Below are positions 50,601 through 62,271 of a stretch of 64,000 bases of DNA, one piece after another; position 1 is the stretch's first letter; each line of letters begins with the position of its first letter. The stretch is from Tachypleus tridentatus. Lineage: Eukaryota; Arthropoda; Merostomata; Xiphosura; Limulidae. Position numbers and translations under genes: made by a program. The notes beneath the pieces are model-generated. The model was given only the letters and a program-made list of their open reading frames with translations. It was not told the origin of the DNA and ran no database searches. The stretch spans positions 27,730,034 to 27,794,033 of the forward strand of contig NC_134829.1 in the NCBI RefSeq assembly GCF_004210375.1. The letters are read 5' to 3'.

Positions 50601-53600
50601 CCTCTTCTTCAGACTTGTCTCAGCACTTTCATGTATGTTGTCAAATAGTCTGGGCTTTTAGATGTCATCTCTATGCTTTGGGGCTCTGAATTAATTATAA
50701 AATGGACAACAGGCTCCTTCTCAGTGGAAATTTGCCACTTGTACTCACTAACTCATTTCTTTAGTTGATCAGACTGAAGAACTCATTCCTTCCTTCAATC
50801 AACTCAATATCTGGTCCATTTGGGGATCTTTTTGCAACATGAACATTTGTCATGTACTGCTTTTGCCTTTACATCTTTATTCAATGGTTCACTGTTCCCT
50901 CTAAGCTCAGCCACTTACTAATTGTGAGTTTATTGTTGCTTTTTTGGAGATGTGATGTTTCATGAGTGCACTGTTCCCTCTCAGTTTTTACCCATATGAG
51001 ATTCCTTCAGTGGGCATTTTACAAACAATAGAAACATGCTTGCATCCTCTTTCCACCTCTGTTTTCCTTTCAGATGTTGGATCTGTTATAATGGGTGCAC
51101 ACACATCACATTTACCTTGTTGTGTATCATATGCAGGGTGCTTTCAATCTAGTCATAGATTGCCTTTTGAACCCTGACCAGATCTATCCAATAATATAGG
51201 CATTGAATCCACTTGTTTTCAGAGATCTCTTCTATTTGTGGCATTTTCTCCCCAAGTGGATGCCTTTGTCATGGGCTTCAATACCAAGTTGCTTGGTACC
51301 TTGTTCGTTCCTCCATGTAGAGTTTTCTTTACCCATACTAGCCATTTTTACATATATAAAAGATTACAAGTATTTTGTATACAAAAAATCAGATTTTGTA
51401 ATGAAATATTTTTACTAAAAATTTGTTTATGAAAACACTTTTTTTGTTATTAGTCTGAGTGCAAAGTGATTTCATGTTATGATTAAAAAACTATTCCTTG
51501 TCCTCAAAATCTCAAATATTATTTGCATAATTTCTAAAACCTCCTAAATACATTTCAATCGTTTTTTTCAGTAAGACTGTATGTTTTATTTTCTCCACTC
51601 TAATTATGTGGGATCTGTCTTTTAACTAACCTCATGACCATCATAAAAAAAATTAGGAAATAAATATAAATTATGCTTTTTTTCATGCCAGAATGATGAC
51701 TATGTATTATAACACAAAGTTACAAATGTTTAGTCTGAGTTGTGTAAATCTCATGACACTATATATGAACATGTATTTATAATTTTTGTATTATATTGAC
51801 CTAACATTATATAGCTTGCATTGATGTGGTACATATGTTCTCAGGTCACGATATCCAGTAATATAAAAATGAACTTTAGTGTTTCCTGTCTTGGCTGTGT
51901 TTTAGTGGATTAGTATTTTGTAATATATAGTCACATTTCAATTATTATACATTATATATATAATTTCAAACAGCACTGCTTTCAATGTACTCTGTGATTC
52001 ACTGAAATCTATATTTAAATATGTTCTTTTAATATTTACTTTTAAATTAAGAAAATAACTCGGATGTAATATTAAAGTTTGAATTATAATCTGCAACATG
52101 ATTCTGAACTTATTGGCATTAATTTATAAAATAGTAGCTCAATGAAATTTTGAATGCTAGGTCAACAAACATGATGACATGGCTTTTGACCCATGACTCC
52201 AAACAAACAGGATAAAAGAACACATATATTCATTTCTGTGTGGTGTATTGAATACAGCAGTAGTTCAATTTTTGACATTTGTGATGTGAAAATACTATGT
52301 CTATAATCATATACAAATTAGGATCTCAAATTACTAATATGGACAAGCTGGAATATAAAATAAGAGCCTCATATCTTTCTATTTTGCTAAGATATGGCTC
52401 ATGTACTGAATTAAACACAGTAGCCCTGTTCACCTCTTTCCATTTTTGGAAATGGTCCCTTATATACACTTTTATGTATGGCGTGAATAACCAATTAACA
52501 GTTCAAAATGTCTCCTTAGTGGTTTTCTTAGATATTTTAATGTTTAGAATGTTAATTTGTTCTTCAGAACAAAGATTTCATAGAAGTAGGTTGTGTCTTT
52601 AGTTTTCTTCAAATTTCATGTTATCTTTTAGACCTAAATACAGCTTAGTTACTAAACTTGTTAAATTATAGTGGAATTTTATAGTATCAATATTAATTTA
52701 GGACTTTTTGATTATTCACCTATATATATACTTAAAAAAGAAACAAAATTGTTTCATATTCTTCGCATGTGAAATTTTAAAAGACTTAGCAACCAAAGTC
52801 AAGCAGCACCAGAGTACAAAGATCATAGGTAGAAGAGATAATTGTTTGCTGTATTTCTTTATCTATTGTTTTGTGTTTTAAGAAAAACTAGGTTAAAAAC
52901 TTGTTTTGAAAGAGTAATAATCTATATACATATTGTATGATAACTGAAATGTGATTGTATATTACAACATGCTAGTATACTACAATACAGCCAAGACAGG
53001 GTCACTTTGTAAAGACTAAAGGTCAGTTTTTGTTATTGTATACAGAGGAGTTAAATTTCAAGGGATTTAGTCACTTTTTTCAAGTACAGAGCACTGTGTT
53101 TTGACATTGAACATACCACAAGTTTGCAATCACACAAAGAGTAACATCCAAATGATTGATGAAATGAAAATCAAATAGCAACTAAATATGAATGGACTAA
53201 TAACCAGGAATTGGTTCGTTTTAGTTACTAAAATAAGTAATTTGATCTAAAGTAAGAATTTCCACTGAAAATTAACCCAATTTATGAGAATGGTTTTATA
53301 TTTCAGAATAAATCCAGTTGATTTGACTCCTATACCAATGCTAAAGGCAGTACATAACTCATTTTGTGTTTGTTAACTTCATTCTGGTTTGTTGAAAAAA
53401 AAAGGCATTTAAAGAAATGTTTTCTTACATTTATGGGTAAGGACTTGTACAGTATGCAGAGACTGTATTCATACTACTATTATTTTAAATAATTGCATAT
53501 TACAGGATGAAACCATTATCTGTTTGATGTAATTTAATGATAGAATTTCATACTTCAAACAAAGTATTTTCTTGGGATTAACTGTTTCACCTGTTTGCCT

Positions 53601-56600
53601 TCAGTATTTCACGATGTGACCTAGATGAACTGTTTGTACCTTGCGAGGTGGAAGATGAACCTGAGAATTATGAGGATGAGGATGACAGTAATGATGAAGA
53701 CAACTGGAGAAATGATTATCCAGAAGAAAATTCAGATTTTGAGAAGGGTGAAAAGACTAGTTTGTTAACAATACTTAATTGTCCTTTTAAAAGTCACATT
53801 TAATGATAAATTGCTATGCACTGTTGACTTAAGTGTTTACCTTTCTTCTCAAAGATATGAAGATAGTACAAAAAACAAATATAGTCATTAATGTGTAAAT
53901 TTCTGTGCCTTATGTTAGTGGCACTTTTAAAATTGAATCATAAGAAGTATTGTGAGACAAAACTCATCACTATATATTTTCTTTCAGAGTGTGATTATTT
54001 TGGAAACAAACATCAAAATAGTGATGAGGAAATGGCAGAGCAGCTCTGTAACTGTGATATAATAGGTCAGTTGAGACATTTCACAATTTTATTTTATTCA
54101 AAATATTGGCTTCAGAAAATTTTAACATTAACATATACTTCTACTGTAGCATGAATATTTGGAAAAAATTTGTTTGGATTTGTGTTTTCTAAATGTAAGC
54201 ATATTCTTATGTACAAGTAAACCAATAAAACAAATTTTAAATTTAAAGTTGCTTATCATTTTGGTTTAGTTAGAAGTATTGTTTTTGTTCTTGTATAATA
54301 ATAGTAAGCCTAAAAAAAACTTAATCATAAAGAATAACCAAAAGTTATTTCATGGAATGTTAAAATGTTATTAGATATTTTTAGAATAATATACTAAAAC
54401 ACAAAATTGAAAAATTCAGATGTGCAACACATGCAAGTACTTTAATTATTTCTTATAAAAACATTTCTTATGTAATTTTGCCAAGATTTCAAAGCTGATA
54501 ATGGATAAAAATCTAAATATATCAAAATTTAGATATTTTTCTGAAACCATATCTTTAGGGAAGATCCTGTCAAGTTTGAAACAGTTTTTTGTTTATTTTT
54601 AGAAGAAAAAATGATAAAAACTGCATAACTTAACTTGAAAAGGAGAAAATTCTAGTGGACTTATTGATATTTTAATGTAAGCACATAAAACTTCCAAGAA
54701 TTTACATATACCCATTCATGTTTTTCAAGTCAACTTTGTTCATTGTTAAAGTTTATTTGTTATTCAATTGTTTACAGCCATTCTGAAGCTTTTTCTCTTG
54801 ATTTGTTATTTGAACAATATTGTTGTTATTTCAGTTTTTATTGCCTAAAGATTTCATTGGCTAGTATTTCATATGAAAGTTTTTAGGCCAAAAATATTTT
54901 CCATTATATGATGTGCAGTAAATTTCCAACAACCCACCTGAGACCTTTTAAATGCAGATCTGACATTGTTCAGTGTGTTTGTAGCATAAGCTATCACAAG
55001 TTGAAGCTGTGCATTTGTTTTGCTCTCAGGTTTTAACTTAACTCTATGGAAGAATGAAGTCATTTATATTAATTTTAAAAACTCCTAAGGAAGTTTAGAT
55101 GAATAAAAAGTTAGGCAAGACAGACATAGGAACAAATTATTGAAACATCATATCTACTATTGCACAACCTAAGAAACTGGGAGAGTTTCTACAAAAACAA
55201 ATAATTATTTACGATAAGCTTTTTCTAGTTTGAGGGTTAGTGATAAATTAGATAAAGTAGAATGTAGTTAAAGCTTTAGGTTGCATCTATGTAGATAGAT
55301 TCAGTCCAATATGGATTCAGTACTTTTTTTTGTATAACTCAATCTGAAAATAATTGGAACAATATAAAACTCAAAAGGAATTGGCATTTATTTGATTAAA
55401 CTATATTTACATCTAAAAATATGTAGAATGAAGTAAAACCTCTTAACCTGGATTCTTCTACATAGTGAGGGGACCTCCCAGAAAAGGTTCTGTTCTTTCA
55501 GTTTACCTCCTCTGGGATCTAACATTCCACCCACGTGTTTGCCAAGCATGGTGGCGCATGAAGGGGAGGAGAGGATCCTGGTGGTTGAGAGGTCCAACTT
55601 CAGCATGTCACTTTGTCCTTGAATTCCTGTAGAAAAGCAGTCCTGGAATGTCTTCCCAACAGTCAATTGGATGGTCCACTTTGACTAGAGTCAACTGAGT
55701 ACCAGTGTTGAACATTCTCAACAGGTGTTGTGAACATTGTGTCTGATGCTGGTTTTCGGATATAGTGCTCATGAAACCCTGGCGTTGCTGCAGTGTTCTT
55801 GTTTGGCATTTTAATGCATCCCCTCATAAGGCACTATGGTGGGTGGGGTCGATGGGCACTGAAATGTATTACATTTTTTTATAGATAATCTAATCCATGA
55901 AAAAGAAAAGCAAAAAATAAAAAAGATTTTCATAAAACAAACATGCATGAATGATGATTCAACAGCCACCATCACAGTATGGTTCCGCATCCCTATTTCT
56001 CATCCTTCATTCCCTATCTGACAAATCCTTAGGACAGATGTCTCCCTTTTTCATTTTAAAGGGATTAGAGGAGCTTGCTAACTTCCCCAAGTCAGTCAGA
56101 AAGTTGTGCTCTGGAGACATTTTAGTGGAAACATCAACACCACAAAACACCAAACTCCTCCCGAATTTGAAGTCCATTGGGGATATACCCATCGAAGTTA
56201 CTCCCCATGCTACTCTGAATTCTTCAAGAAGAGTTATTGTTGAGAGGGATTTAAAGAACATTCCCGAGTTGGATATTCTCATTGGTTTCTCCAGCCAAGG
56301 CATTTTTGTGGTGTACCATATCTTCACTTATAAGGATGGAATAATATTGCCTACAAAAGGTTTTGACATTTACATCACCATGTCCACCTGCAACCATCAA
56401 GGTAGGTTACTTGAATTGTAAGGTACAGCCATATATTCCAAATCCTTTCCAATATTTCCAGTCATTCAAAGGTGTCTTTTTATTGTTCTTTAATGTGTAC
56501 TTGTTGTGGCAGCAAAGACCATGAAACCAGTGAGTGTGAACTGGAACATTAGTGTATTAACTGTAATGGTTACCACCCCTCTTACTTTCATTCTTGTTCC

Positions 56601-59374
56601 AAGTGGATGAAGGCAATGCCTCCTCCTGTCTCTGTTTCCACCACTCCTTCCTATGGCTCACCAGATCCACTTCTTTTGGCTCTGGCTTCTGCCATTTCTT
56701 TGGGCCCATTTTCTTTGTTGTTCCCTGAGATACAGAAAACAATTATTTCTACATGCCCTTAACTGTTGACATCTACATCCACTGACAGAGACCTGCCCAC
56801 ATGACTTTGGGCAGGATCCAAGGAGGTCGACAGACCATCTTCCACCAAGGAAAAATGACGTGGTCAAAAACAAAAGGACTGTCTGCCAAGTTCTATGGCA
56901 CACTTTGATACAGTGGAACTGTTGAGGTTTATGTTCTAATGTGGATGACATTAAGGCTTTGATTCTTATCATCCTGTATCTTTCCTTACATGAAGTGTTT
57001 TTGGAACCTGCTGATACATTTACCTGTTGGCAGTTTTGTTTGTACCAAAATGACAGATTGTGTGATGGATGAGTGCATGGAAGAGTAGTGCTACTGGTTG
57101 ACTAGCATTTCCCTGCCCTGTCTTTCCCATTCAATACACCCTTGGAGGCTGTAGCTGTCCATGCTTCCTTGGGTTGTACCATCCATGTTTGTTCTCTCTA
57201 CCTGTCTCTTGGATAGACCTATGATCAATCAGACCTAGATGTTCTCATTGAACAGTTGCCATCTCCCTTTGTAATCCTGGGGACTTTAATGGACATAATC
57301 CCCTTTGGGGTTGTGCTGATGTTTATGGGAGGGACTGTTCCATAGAGTGTATGCTCTCAATCACAACCTTTCCCTCATCAGTACTGGTTGTTATACTTAT
57401 TTTAATACACCTGTTCAGCCTTTTACTACTATTGATCTTTCTATCTGCTCCCCTTCACATTTCTTGGAGAGTTGACAGTGACTCATGAGACAGTGATCAC
57501 TTTCCCATTATTTTGAGAGAGACTGGTTGTGGTTGATACCACCTGACCCATGTGCCCTGGTGGAAGCTCAACCAGGCCAACTGGCCTTATTTCACTACTG
57601 TCATCTGTATGGCATCATTAGACAAGTGTATGGAGGCAGTGTGAGTGACTGTATTGTTCAGGTGGCTGCTGAATCTCTTCCTGAAACCTTGTCACATTTC
57701 CCATGGTAGCTTTGTGGCACAAAAGGCCCCCAAAACAGGCCTGGGATACCTTTCTTAGGCATCCCACACCTTAAAACTGCATTGCTTTTCAGTGGACCCA
57801 TACCCATGCTCAGCAGGTAAGGTGTCAAAGCCAGAAAGAATCTTGAATTAAATTCACAACCAGCATATCTTCTGCTACTAGTTCATATGGGATAAGATTT
57901 GTAAGGTTAGTGGGCAGTATTCTTCCCCCCTCTTTTGATCTTGCTCTCAGATGGCCAGGAAGTCACGATGCCAAGAGCATTGCCAGTACTCTCGGCAAAA
58001 GCTTTTCTTGCACACAGGATCCCCTCTACAGTTTCTCTGTCCACTGCTGAATTGTTTGCTATTTCTCTTGCCTTGAATCATGTATGACCTATGAAGTATA
58101 ACAATTGTACTATTTATACTGATTCACTTAGCTCTCTACAGGCTCTGGAATCACTTCAGATTAGGTTATTACCTGTTCTCATCGATATTCAAAACAGACT
58201 GGCCCAGTTCTTTTTATCATCCATTTCTATCCTGTTGTTCTTTTTATACCAGGCCATGTTGGTATTTGTGGGAATGAGTTTGCTGACACTGCAGCTATGT
58301 CTGTATGCTTTGGTGTTATCACTGCTGTGACTGTCCCATATATGGACTACAGCCCTGTATTAAAGTCTTGGCTCTGCACCAGTTTAAAGCTGGCTTGGAG
58401 TGAGCAACATGATAACAAGCTTTTCCAGGTCAAACCCTTTATTACTCTTTGGTTGTCTTATTTCCATAAGGATCGGAAAGAGGAAGTTGTCCTGATGGGG
58501 CAATGCAATATTCACAATTTATTAACTTGTCACACTCATTTATCTGGGAATGGTGCATCAATGTATGGTCTTTTTGACATTCTGGTCACAATAACCCACG
58601 TTTTACTGTCATGCCCTCCTTACAACCATGAGGACAGCATCATTTTAGACATGTTTTCTACAGGTTTACCCCTAACATAGAACGTCATTAGCGATAGTGA
58701 CACTATCAACCTCACTTGTGTTTTTAACTTTTTTAGGGCCATCAGCCTTCTTAATTCTATACAAGTTTTTTATTTGAAATTTGACCATTGTTGTGTTTTA
58801 ACATGATTCATTTTTACGTTTTAATAATTTTACTTTTATATTTTTTTTACTGGTTGCTTTGTGCCAGTAAATGCCAAACAACCAACCAATCAACTGAAGT
58901 AAAAACATCATTTGTTTCCTTTCAAAAGGAGTTGACATTTATTTGGTTAAACTACATTTACTTCTAAAAATGTGTTGACTGAAGTAAAAAAAAGCATTGT
59001 TAGTTTCATTTCTTAAGGAGTTGACATTTATTTGGTTAAACTACATTTACATAAGAAAAGTGGGTAGACTGAAGTAAAAAATGTCATTAGCTTCATTTTT
59101 AAGGTTTAAACATTTACTACAGATGCTCACTTAATTTGAAATTACTTATTCAGCACTGCTGGAAATGAAGGGGATTTTTAAACAGCAAAGAATATAGAAA
59201 CTAATATAAGAATTTTAACAGTTTCACCAAATTTGTACTATACTTTTAACAGATAGTGATGAAGACAAGAATGACTACCTTGAACCTGCTGGCTCTCCAA
59301 TATGGTTCACTTGTCGTAACACCATCTATGATGATGATGATGATCTTAATAGCAGTAATGAAGAGAACATGTAA
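32504..59374 (+). CDS. SLC7A6OS: SLC7A6OS/Iwr1 orthologue, RNA polymerase II nuclear import factor, six exons
   Basis: Exons: 32504-32632, 44210-44548, 47546-47688, 53605-53747, 53988-54065 and 59253-59374; 954 nt, 317 aa (human protein 309 aa). In the family this protein binds assembled RNA polymerase II in the cytoplasm and carries it into the nucleus. Hallmarks seen: N-terminal AAVLRLKRR followed by DPAEALILRSKRIK, the Iwr1 signature FVYDLYYG at 184-191, an acidic run at 227-236, and NWRNDYPEE at 237-245, which is nearly the human sequence. The C-terminus is acidic (IYDDDDDLN). The start is the ATG at 32504 with A at -3 and G at +4, giving the exact family N-terminus; the TTG frame upstream is not needed. 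All junctions are GT-AG. The gene is spread over 27 kb because introns 1, 2, 3 and 5 carry transposons. Confidence 0.94.
34150..36000 (-). mobile_element. CR1-like LINE remnant, endonuclease to reverse transcriptase
   Basis: On the minus strand, 35290-35020 gives IIIMEDFNFRHNDI, then NNDVLDLLLTSN and LDACDYCSVR, which is the CR1 endonuclease. 34885-34830 gives VATNKPEWLTKNIRTALKEF, the linker to the reverse transcriptase. 34540-34180 is degenerate reverse transcriptase. Interrupted by a LINE tail at 34575-34640. Confidence 0.68.
34575..34640 (+). mobile_element. LINE/SINE 3' tail fragment
   Basis: GCGCAGATAGCCTCGCTGCT, then TTGTGCCATAAAACAC and a (AATC)n run. It matches the 3' end of LINE copies A and B (TGCTTTGTGCCA). 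Confidence 0.6.
39516..39595 (-). mobile_element. Penelope-like terminal fragment
   Basis: GATGAGAAACCCACTTGAA, then ATGTATCTCAGAATGGCTGG and TATTAACACTTTTATTGATA; the same order is seen at 49009-49110. Confidence 0.6.
39683..43862 (+). mobile_element. DIRS-like retrotransposon with inverted terminal repeats, decayed
   Basis: Ends at 39683-39848 and 43700-43862 are inverted copies: left TCACCTCCTGCTTTTGCATA and right (reverse complement) CCACCTCCCACTTGTGCATA. Both continue with AATGATTATGCA and on to an AATCACTTCTAAATTGGCAG / TATCACTTTCAGATTGGTCA pair. DIRS elements have such repeats. The interior is GC-richer than the flanks, with broken plus-strand frames (EYPVMLAPRVSDRKDENLDS around 40190-40250) like a DIRS gag. 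I could not identify RT or tyrosine recombinase inside. A SINE is nested at 42355-42475. Confidence 0.62.
42355..42475 (+). mobile_element. Second tRNA-like SINE, nested in the DIRS-like element
   Basis: GATTTACAATGCTAAAATCA, B-box-like GGGGTTTGATTC, GATAGCCTGATGTGGCTTTG, ending in a (CA)n tail. Same family as 15275-15385. Confidence 0.75.
44210..44548 (+). CDS. SLC7A6OS: SLC7A6OS exon 2
   Basis: A 339-nt exon, residues 44-156, acceptor TTTTCAACAG, donor TTTCAG/GTGTGT, phase 0 at both ends. Encodes the charged, poorly conserved middle part, rich in Lys and Glu (LRILRKRKALKL), ending near LYTLYEVVNEHSEEE. Confidence 0.92.
44549..47545 (+). other. SLC7A6OS intron 2
   Basis: A 3-kb intron holding the MITE at 45179-45753. 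The rest is T-rich sequence with nothing recognised. Confidence 0.75.
45179..45753. mobile_element. MITE / non-autonomous DNA transposon
   Basis: Terminal inverted repeats CAGAGATGCCAACTATT (left) and AACAGTTGGCATCTCTG (right). The 575-bp element is flanked by the direct repeat GGGATG at 45173-45178 and 45754-45759. A 78-codon minus ORF inside could be a transposase relic but I do not recognise it. Superfamily unassigned. Confidence 0.85.
47546..47688 (+). CDS. SLC7A6OS: SLC7A6OS exon 3 with Iwr1 motif
   Basis: A 143-nt exon, acceptor TTTCTTTTTAG, residues 157-203 plus two bases. The donor is ACAGA/GTATGT: this phase 2 exit joins in frame to exon 4, whereas the GT at 47693 would not. Carries FVYDLYYGTDVDDEF. 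Confidence 0.92.
47684..47808 (+). repeat. Two-copy tandem duplication spanning the exon 3 donor
   Basis: Copy 1 at 47684-47727 and copy 2 at 47764-47808 share AGAGT.TGTAAGC, then ACTCAGTAATACCAG and TAAAAGG. Copy 1 contains the real donor (GTATGT) and copy 2 a decoy (GTGTGT). Confidence 0.82.
49009..50205 (-). mobile_element. Penelope-like element fragment, heavily decayed
   Basis: Runs parallel to 25640-26830: terminal repeat with CAATGTTTTGACCTTCTTTG, then the GIY-YIG end, then the start of reverse transcriptase. It stops at ACTGGTCATTTAG, where the RT core should begin. The plus-strand ORFs of 139 and 107 codons in the two copies are antisense to the same coding part. Confidence 0.75.
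50206..51310 (+). mobile_element. DIRS-like reverse transcriptase/RNase H fragment
   Basis: Broken plus-strand frames read SPRKTGDWQPVIDFSYFIHF near 50379-50440, LPRFTMESFHTLR, then FRPLLQTCLSTFMYVVK, corresponding to the DIRS pattern W-RPVIDLS-LN and LPFGLSTAPRVFT. SDVGSVIMGAHTSHL near 51075-51120 fits the RNase H. Many stops. Confidence 0.65.
53605..53747 (+). CDS. SLC7A6OS: SLC7A6OS exon 4
   Basis: A 143-nt exon, acceptor TTGCCTTCAG, donor GAAGG/GTGAAA, enters in phase 2 and leaves in phase 1. Encodes ISRCDLDELFVP, the acidic block and NWRNDYPEE, the best-conserved block in the gene. Confidence 0.93.
53748..53987 (+). other. SLC7A6OS intron 4 (240 bp)
   Basis: The only short intron in the gene. 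No repeat seen. Confidence 0.85.
53988..54065 (+). CDS. SLC7A6OS: SLC7A6OS exon 5
   Basis: A 78-nt exon, acceptor TTTTCTTTCAG, donor AATAG/GTCAGT, phase 1 at both ends. Encodes CDYFGNKHQNSDEEMAEQL and following residues. It could be skipped without frameshift. Confidence 0.85.
55374..55440 (+). repeat. Direct repeat left of LINE copy B
   Basis: CAAAAGGAATTGGCATTTAT, then TTGATTAAACTATATTTACA and AATGAAGTAAAA. Related copies lie at 58922-58988 and 59015-59075. Confidence 0.82.
55430..58893 (+). mobile_element. Jockey/I-like LINE, copy B, decayed and internally deleted
   Basis: Same family as copy A but on the plus strand. ORF1 around 55951-56421 (LEELANFPKSVRKLCSGDIL), a zinc knuckle near 56500-56590 (CINCNGYHPSYFHSC), endonuclease around 57010-57500, linker to about 57960, then RNase H from 58030 (STAELFAISLALNH, YTDSLSSLQALES) and the C-terminal Cys region to 58680. 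Essentially all of the reverse transcriptase is absent. The 3' end has TTGCTTTGTGCCAG, then a (CCAA)n tail at 58878-58893. Confidence 0.82.
58922..59075 (+). repeat. Two tandem copies of the sequence flanking LINE copy B
   Basis: GGAGTTGACATTTATTTGG, then TTAAACTACATTTAC and GACTGAAGTAAAA occur at 58928-58988 and again at 59019-59075; a third copy sits at the far side of the LINE (55374-55440). Confidence 0.85.
59253..59374 (+). CDS. SLC7A6OS: SLC7A6OS exon 6 and stop
   Basis: Acceptor ACTTTTAACAG, enters in phase 1, ends TAA at 59372-59374. Encodes DEDKNDYLEPAGSPIWFT, then an acidic tail with five Asp. The acidic tail agrees with the human C-terminus. Confidence 0.9.
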
Positions 59375-59640
59375 CTTTGTGATTTTAAGTGTCACATAAT
59401 TTTGTTTTCATGGCATTAATTTTGTAAATAATACATTCCAGTGTTTTGAAATTAATTTAAATTAAAATTAGCAAAATTTGGTCTTTTTATTTTTGCAGTC
59501 ATTAATTATTAACATTTTACAGTTAATCAAAACCTATAAGACACTTGAGATTGTAGATCAATGTCCATCAACATATTTTTGAAAAATCATGTTGTGGAAC
59601 ACCCAGGGTCCAACCTGGACCTTACTTAAAGTAAAAATGT

Positions 59641-59792
59641 ATTCTAAAGATAACTGTTATGAGTATTAAAACTTTTATTAAAATAAAATAGAGAACACTT
59701 ATTAGCCTTAAGATGACCTATGAAGGTCAAAATGTTGTTCTCTACTTTATTTTAATAAAAGTTTTAATACCCATACCAGCTGTCTTTAGAAT
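59641..59792. mobile_element. Palindromic Penelope-like terminal repeat
   Basis: Arms ATTCTAAAGATAACTGTTAT and (reverse complement of the right end) ATTCTAAAGACAGCTGGTAT continue inward through TTAAAACTTTTATTAAAATA. Between them GATGACCTATGAAGGTCAAA, then ATGTTGTTC is a decayed version of the ribozyme-like motif at 25637-25690. Confidence 0.75.
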
Positions 59793-62271
59793 AAAACTGG
59801 GCCTCAGCATAAAATTATTATTACAGTACACAAATAAGTACTATTAAACTATTCATTATACAAAGTGTATCAAAAAAATACTAAAGTTTTGTTATACCCC
59901 TATATTCAAGTTAATATTCACCAACATATCATGAGATTACTGCAATACTGCAAAATTTAACTCAAAGAAAACTGAAAATGCATATTGTAAATCACCTTGG
60001 GTTAGACCAAACCCTTGCTCAAATGTATCTTTATGGTAGGTTATCAGTTGAAATCCAATAATTAAGTTATTAACAACAATTATGAAACAAAGTGTTTATA
60101 AAATAAAGTTAGAATAAAGCATTATAAGCAATCATCACTGGGAACACTTGTTGAGGAATGAGATGCACATTGCCAAAAACTTACTTTTTAAGTTAGGAAG
60201 TTATATACTCTGAAGTAAATAGTGTGTTAGGCTTAAGATTCTTCTACAGTTGGTGTGTATGTGTGTGTGTGTATATATTCAAAGCATGTTAAACATTTGT
60301 ACAAAATTCTTAACACTATGAAGATCATAGTTGTATCTTTCACACTATACAGTTCTTTTCTTGTCAAAAGTCTACTTAGGCCAATTGCTTTATAATTCAG
60401 GTGACAAGCCACACTATTTTTCTCTGTTTTTACTGTAGTTGTATGTGTAAAGTTCACTTTTGCTGTAAAATGAGTAATCACAGTTATATCCTGAATTTTC
60501 AATAATTGTCTGCATTTTCATTTTAATTCATTCTAATATATCAGCTGTTTGGTCTTTTACTTATATAATAGTTAACTTTACACTTTCTAACTTTTGTCTT
60601 ATCAAACTCCTTTTTTCTTTGTGATTTTATTCTTATGCTACTCTACATCCCTCTGTTTGGTTGCAACCATTTATACATCTGTCATTTAGGCTATCTAGAA
60701 ATCTCCATAGCCTCAACATCAGTGAATCACAAATACAAGATAAATAAATTAATAATACTACACTAAACAGTCTTATACATCTGACACACATACTTATTAC
60801 TACAATGATGTTATAATAAGCAAACATATGAGACGATACTATACTACTTTGATGGATTATTTTGTAAAATGGCCTAGATACTGAAATAAATGTTTAGGAA
60901 TTTGTTTTGTATGCTATGAGGCAAACTACATTTATGGTGATAGTTAATGACAGTGTGGGGTCCACATGTACCCAAGATAAATATTAAATTATAACTATTA
61001 TAACTGCATACTTTTCCTTCCTTTTTGTAAAATAGTATTGGTTCATGGTTTCTGATTGACAGTTACATAAATTGGTATAAATTTGTAATGACTATGCAAG
61101 AAGATATACAACTGAGGAAGTTGTGGGGGTCCATTTGGATCCTAGGGGTACTGATGAGGATTAAACATGTATCAGGGTTAGGGCTGTATTAAAATTTCTT
61201 GTTCTACTAGATACAGTAAGACTACTGAGCAAACATAGAATGGGTTTGGTCTTGGAATATTAACATTTTCAAAATGATTGAACATGGCCTAAATATTTAT
61301 ATGAAAATTATTACTGTTACTACTCTTTTCTCAATACAATTGTTTCATTCATAGAATAAAGTAATGAGAAGAAATAATAGATACAGAAGTGTATTTCAGT
61401 ATATAAATCTGGTGTTATTTTTGGTGACCCCAAAAAATGTGATTGCTGTTTAGAAAACATAATTAGCAGCTGAACTTTTATTATTGAAATGAACAACCTT
61501 CTTGGTAATTAGACAGTTTGGTCCTCTCAGGTGATGAAAAATACATGACTGAATCAAAAGGCCAATGAATCACCAGTTCACTGGGCAAGTCTGGTTTTAT
61601 ATATACTTTTATTGTTTGTCACATTAAATATTTTCATTGTAACATAAGAGTCCATACTAAAGTGACAGAAGAAAACGTTGAAAATATCATGGACTTCACC
61701 TTTATAATGGTATAATGATTAATCTTCTACATTGGTATCTGACAAAGATGTGTTGATAGGTCTGGAATTTTACTGATATGAATGTGGAGTATACTAATAT
61801 TATTTAGATATGAAAAATTAGTAATCTTTCAACAATGAATATGTAATATGTTATTCAAAAAAGTAATTTAAATGAAGAGTTCAAATTATGTAGAGGCATA
61901 TAACAATGTTCATTCCATATCAGGTTGTATTGTAATCAGTATTAAAACCTAAATTTTATCTTAAGTCTGAAATGCATCAATAACAAATCAAAAACAGCTA
62001 TAACTAATAAGTAACACACAGCTACACTTGGTCAGAATCTGATTTTTATGTGAAAATATTCACAACTGTAGTAGTGTTTCAGTAGTTCCTATCATTAGAC
62101 AGTTTTGTTTAGATTATGTTGCAAAGAATTATACAAAGTCTAGTTCTACAAATGAAAAGGAATGTTTGTATTTCTCCTGCCATGAGTTCCACACATTTAC
62201 AGAGTGATAGGCCTAACTCCACAGATAATACTTGTCACTTGCTAATTTCTCCCATGTTTCTACTATTACAG

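Larger units (their letters stand above)
47689..53604 (+). other. SLC7A6OS intron 3
   Basis: A 5.9-kb intron holding a Penelope fragment (49009-50205) and a DIRS reverse-transcriptase fragment (50206-51310). 47810-49000 and 51310-53600 are AT-rich with no recognised element; the 101-codon ORF at 52297 resembles nothing I know. Confidence 0.72.
54066..59252 (+). other. SLC7A6OS intron 5
   Basis: A 5.2-kb intron holding LINE copy B (about 55430-58893) between direct repeats. 54066-55370 is AT-rich with nothing recognised. Confidence 0.75.

Noticed and set aside
52297-52602. 101-codon plus-strand ORF
   Set aside because: No splice-site context, AT-rich composition like the intron, and no recognisable motif.
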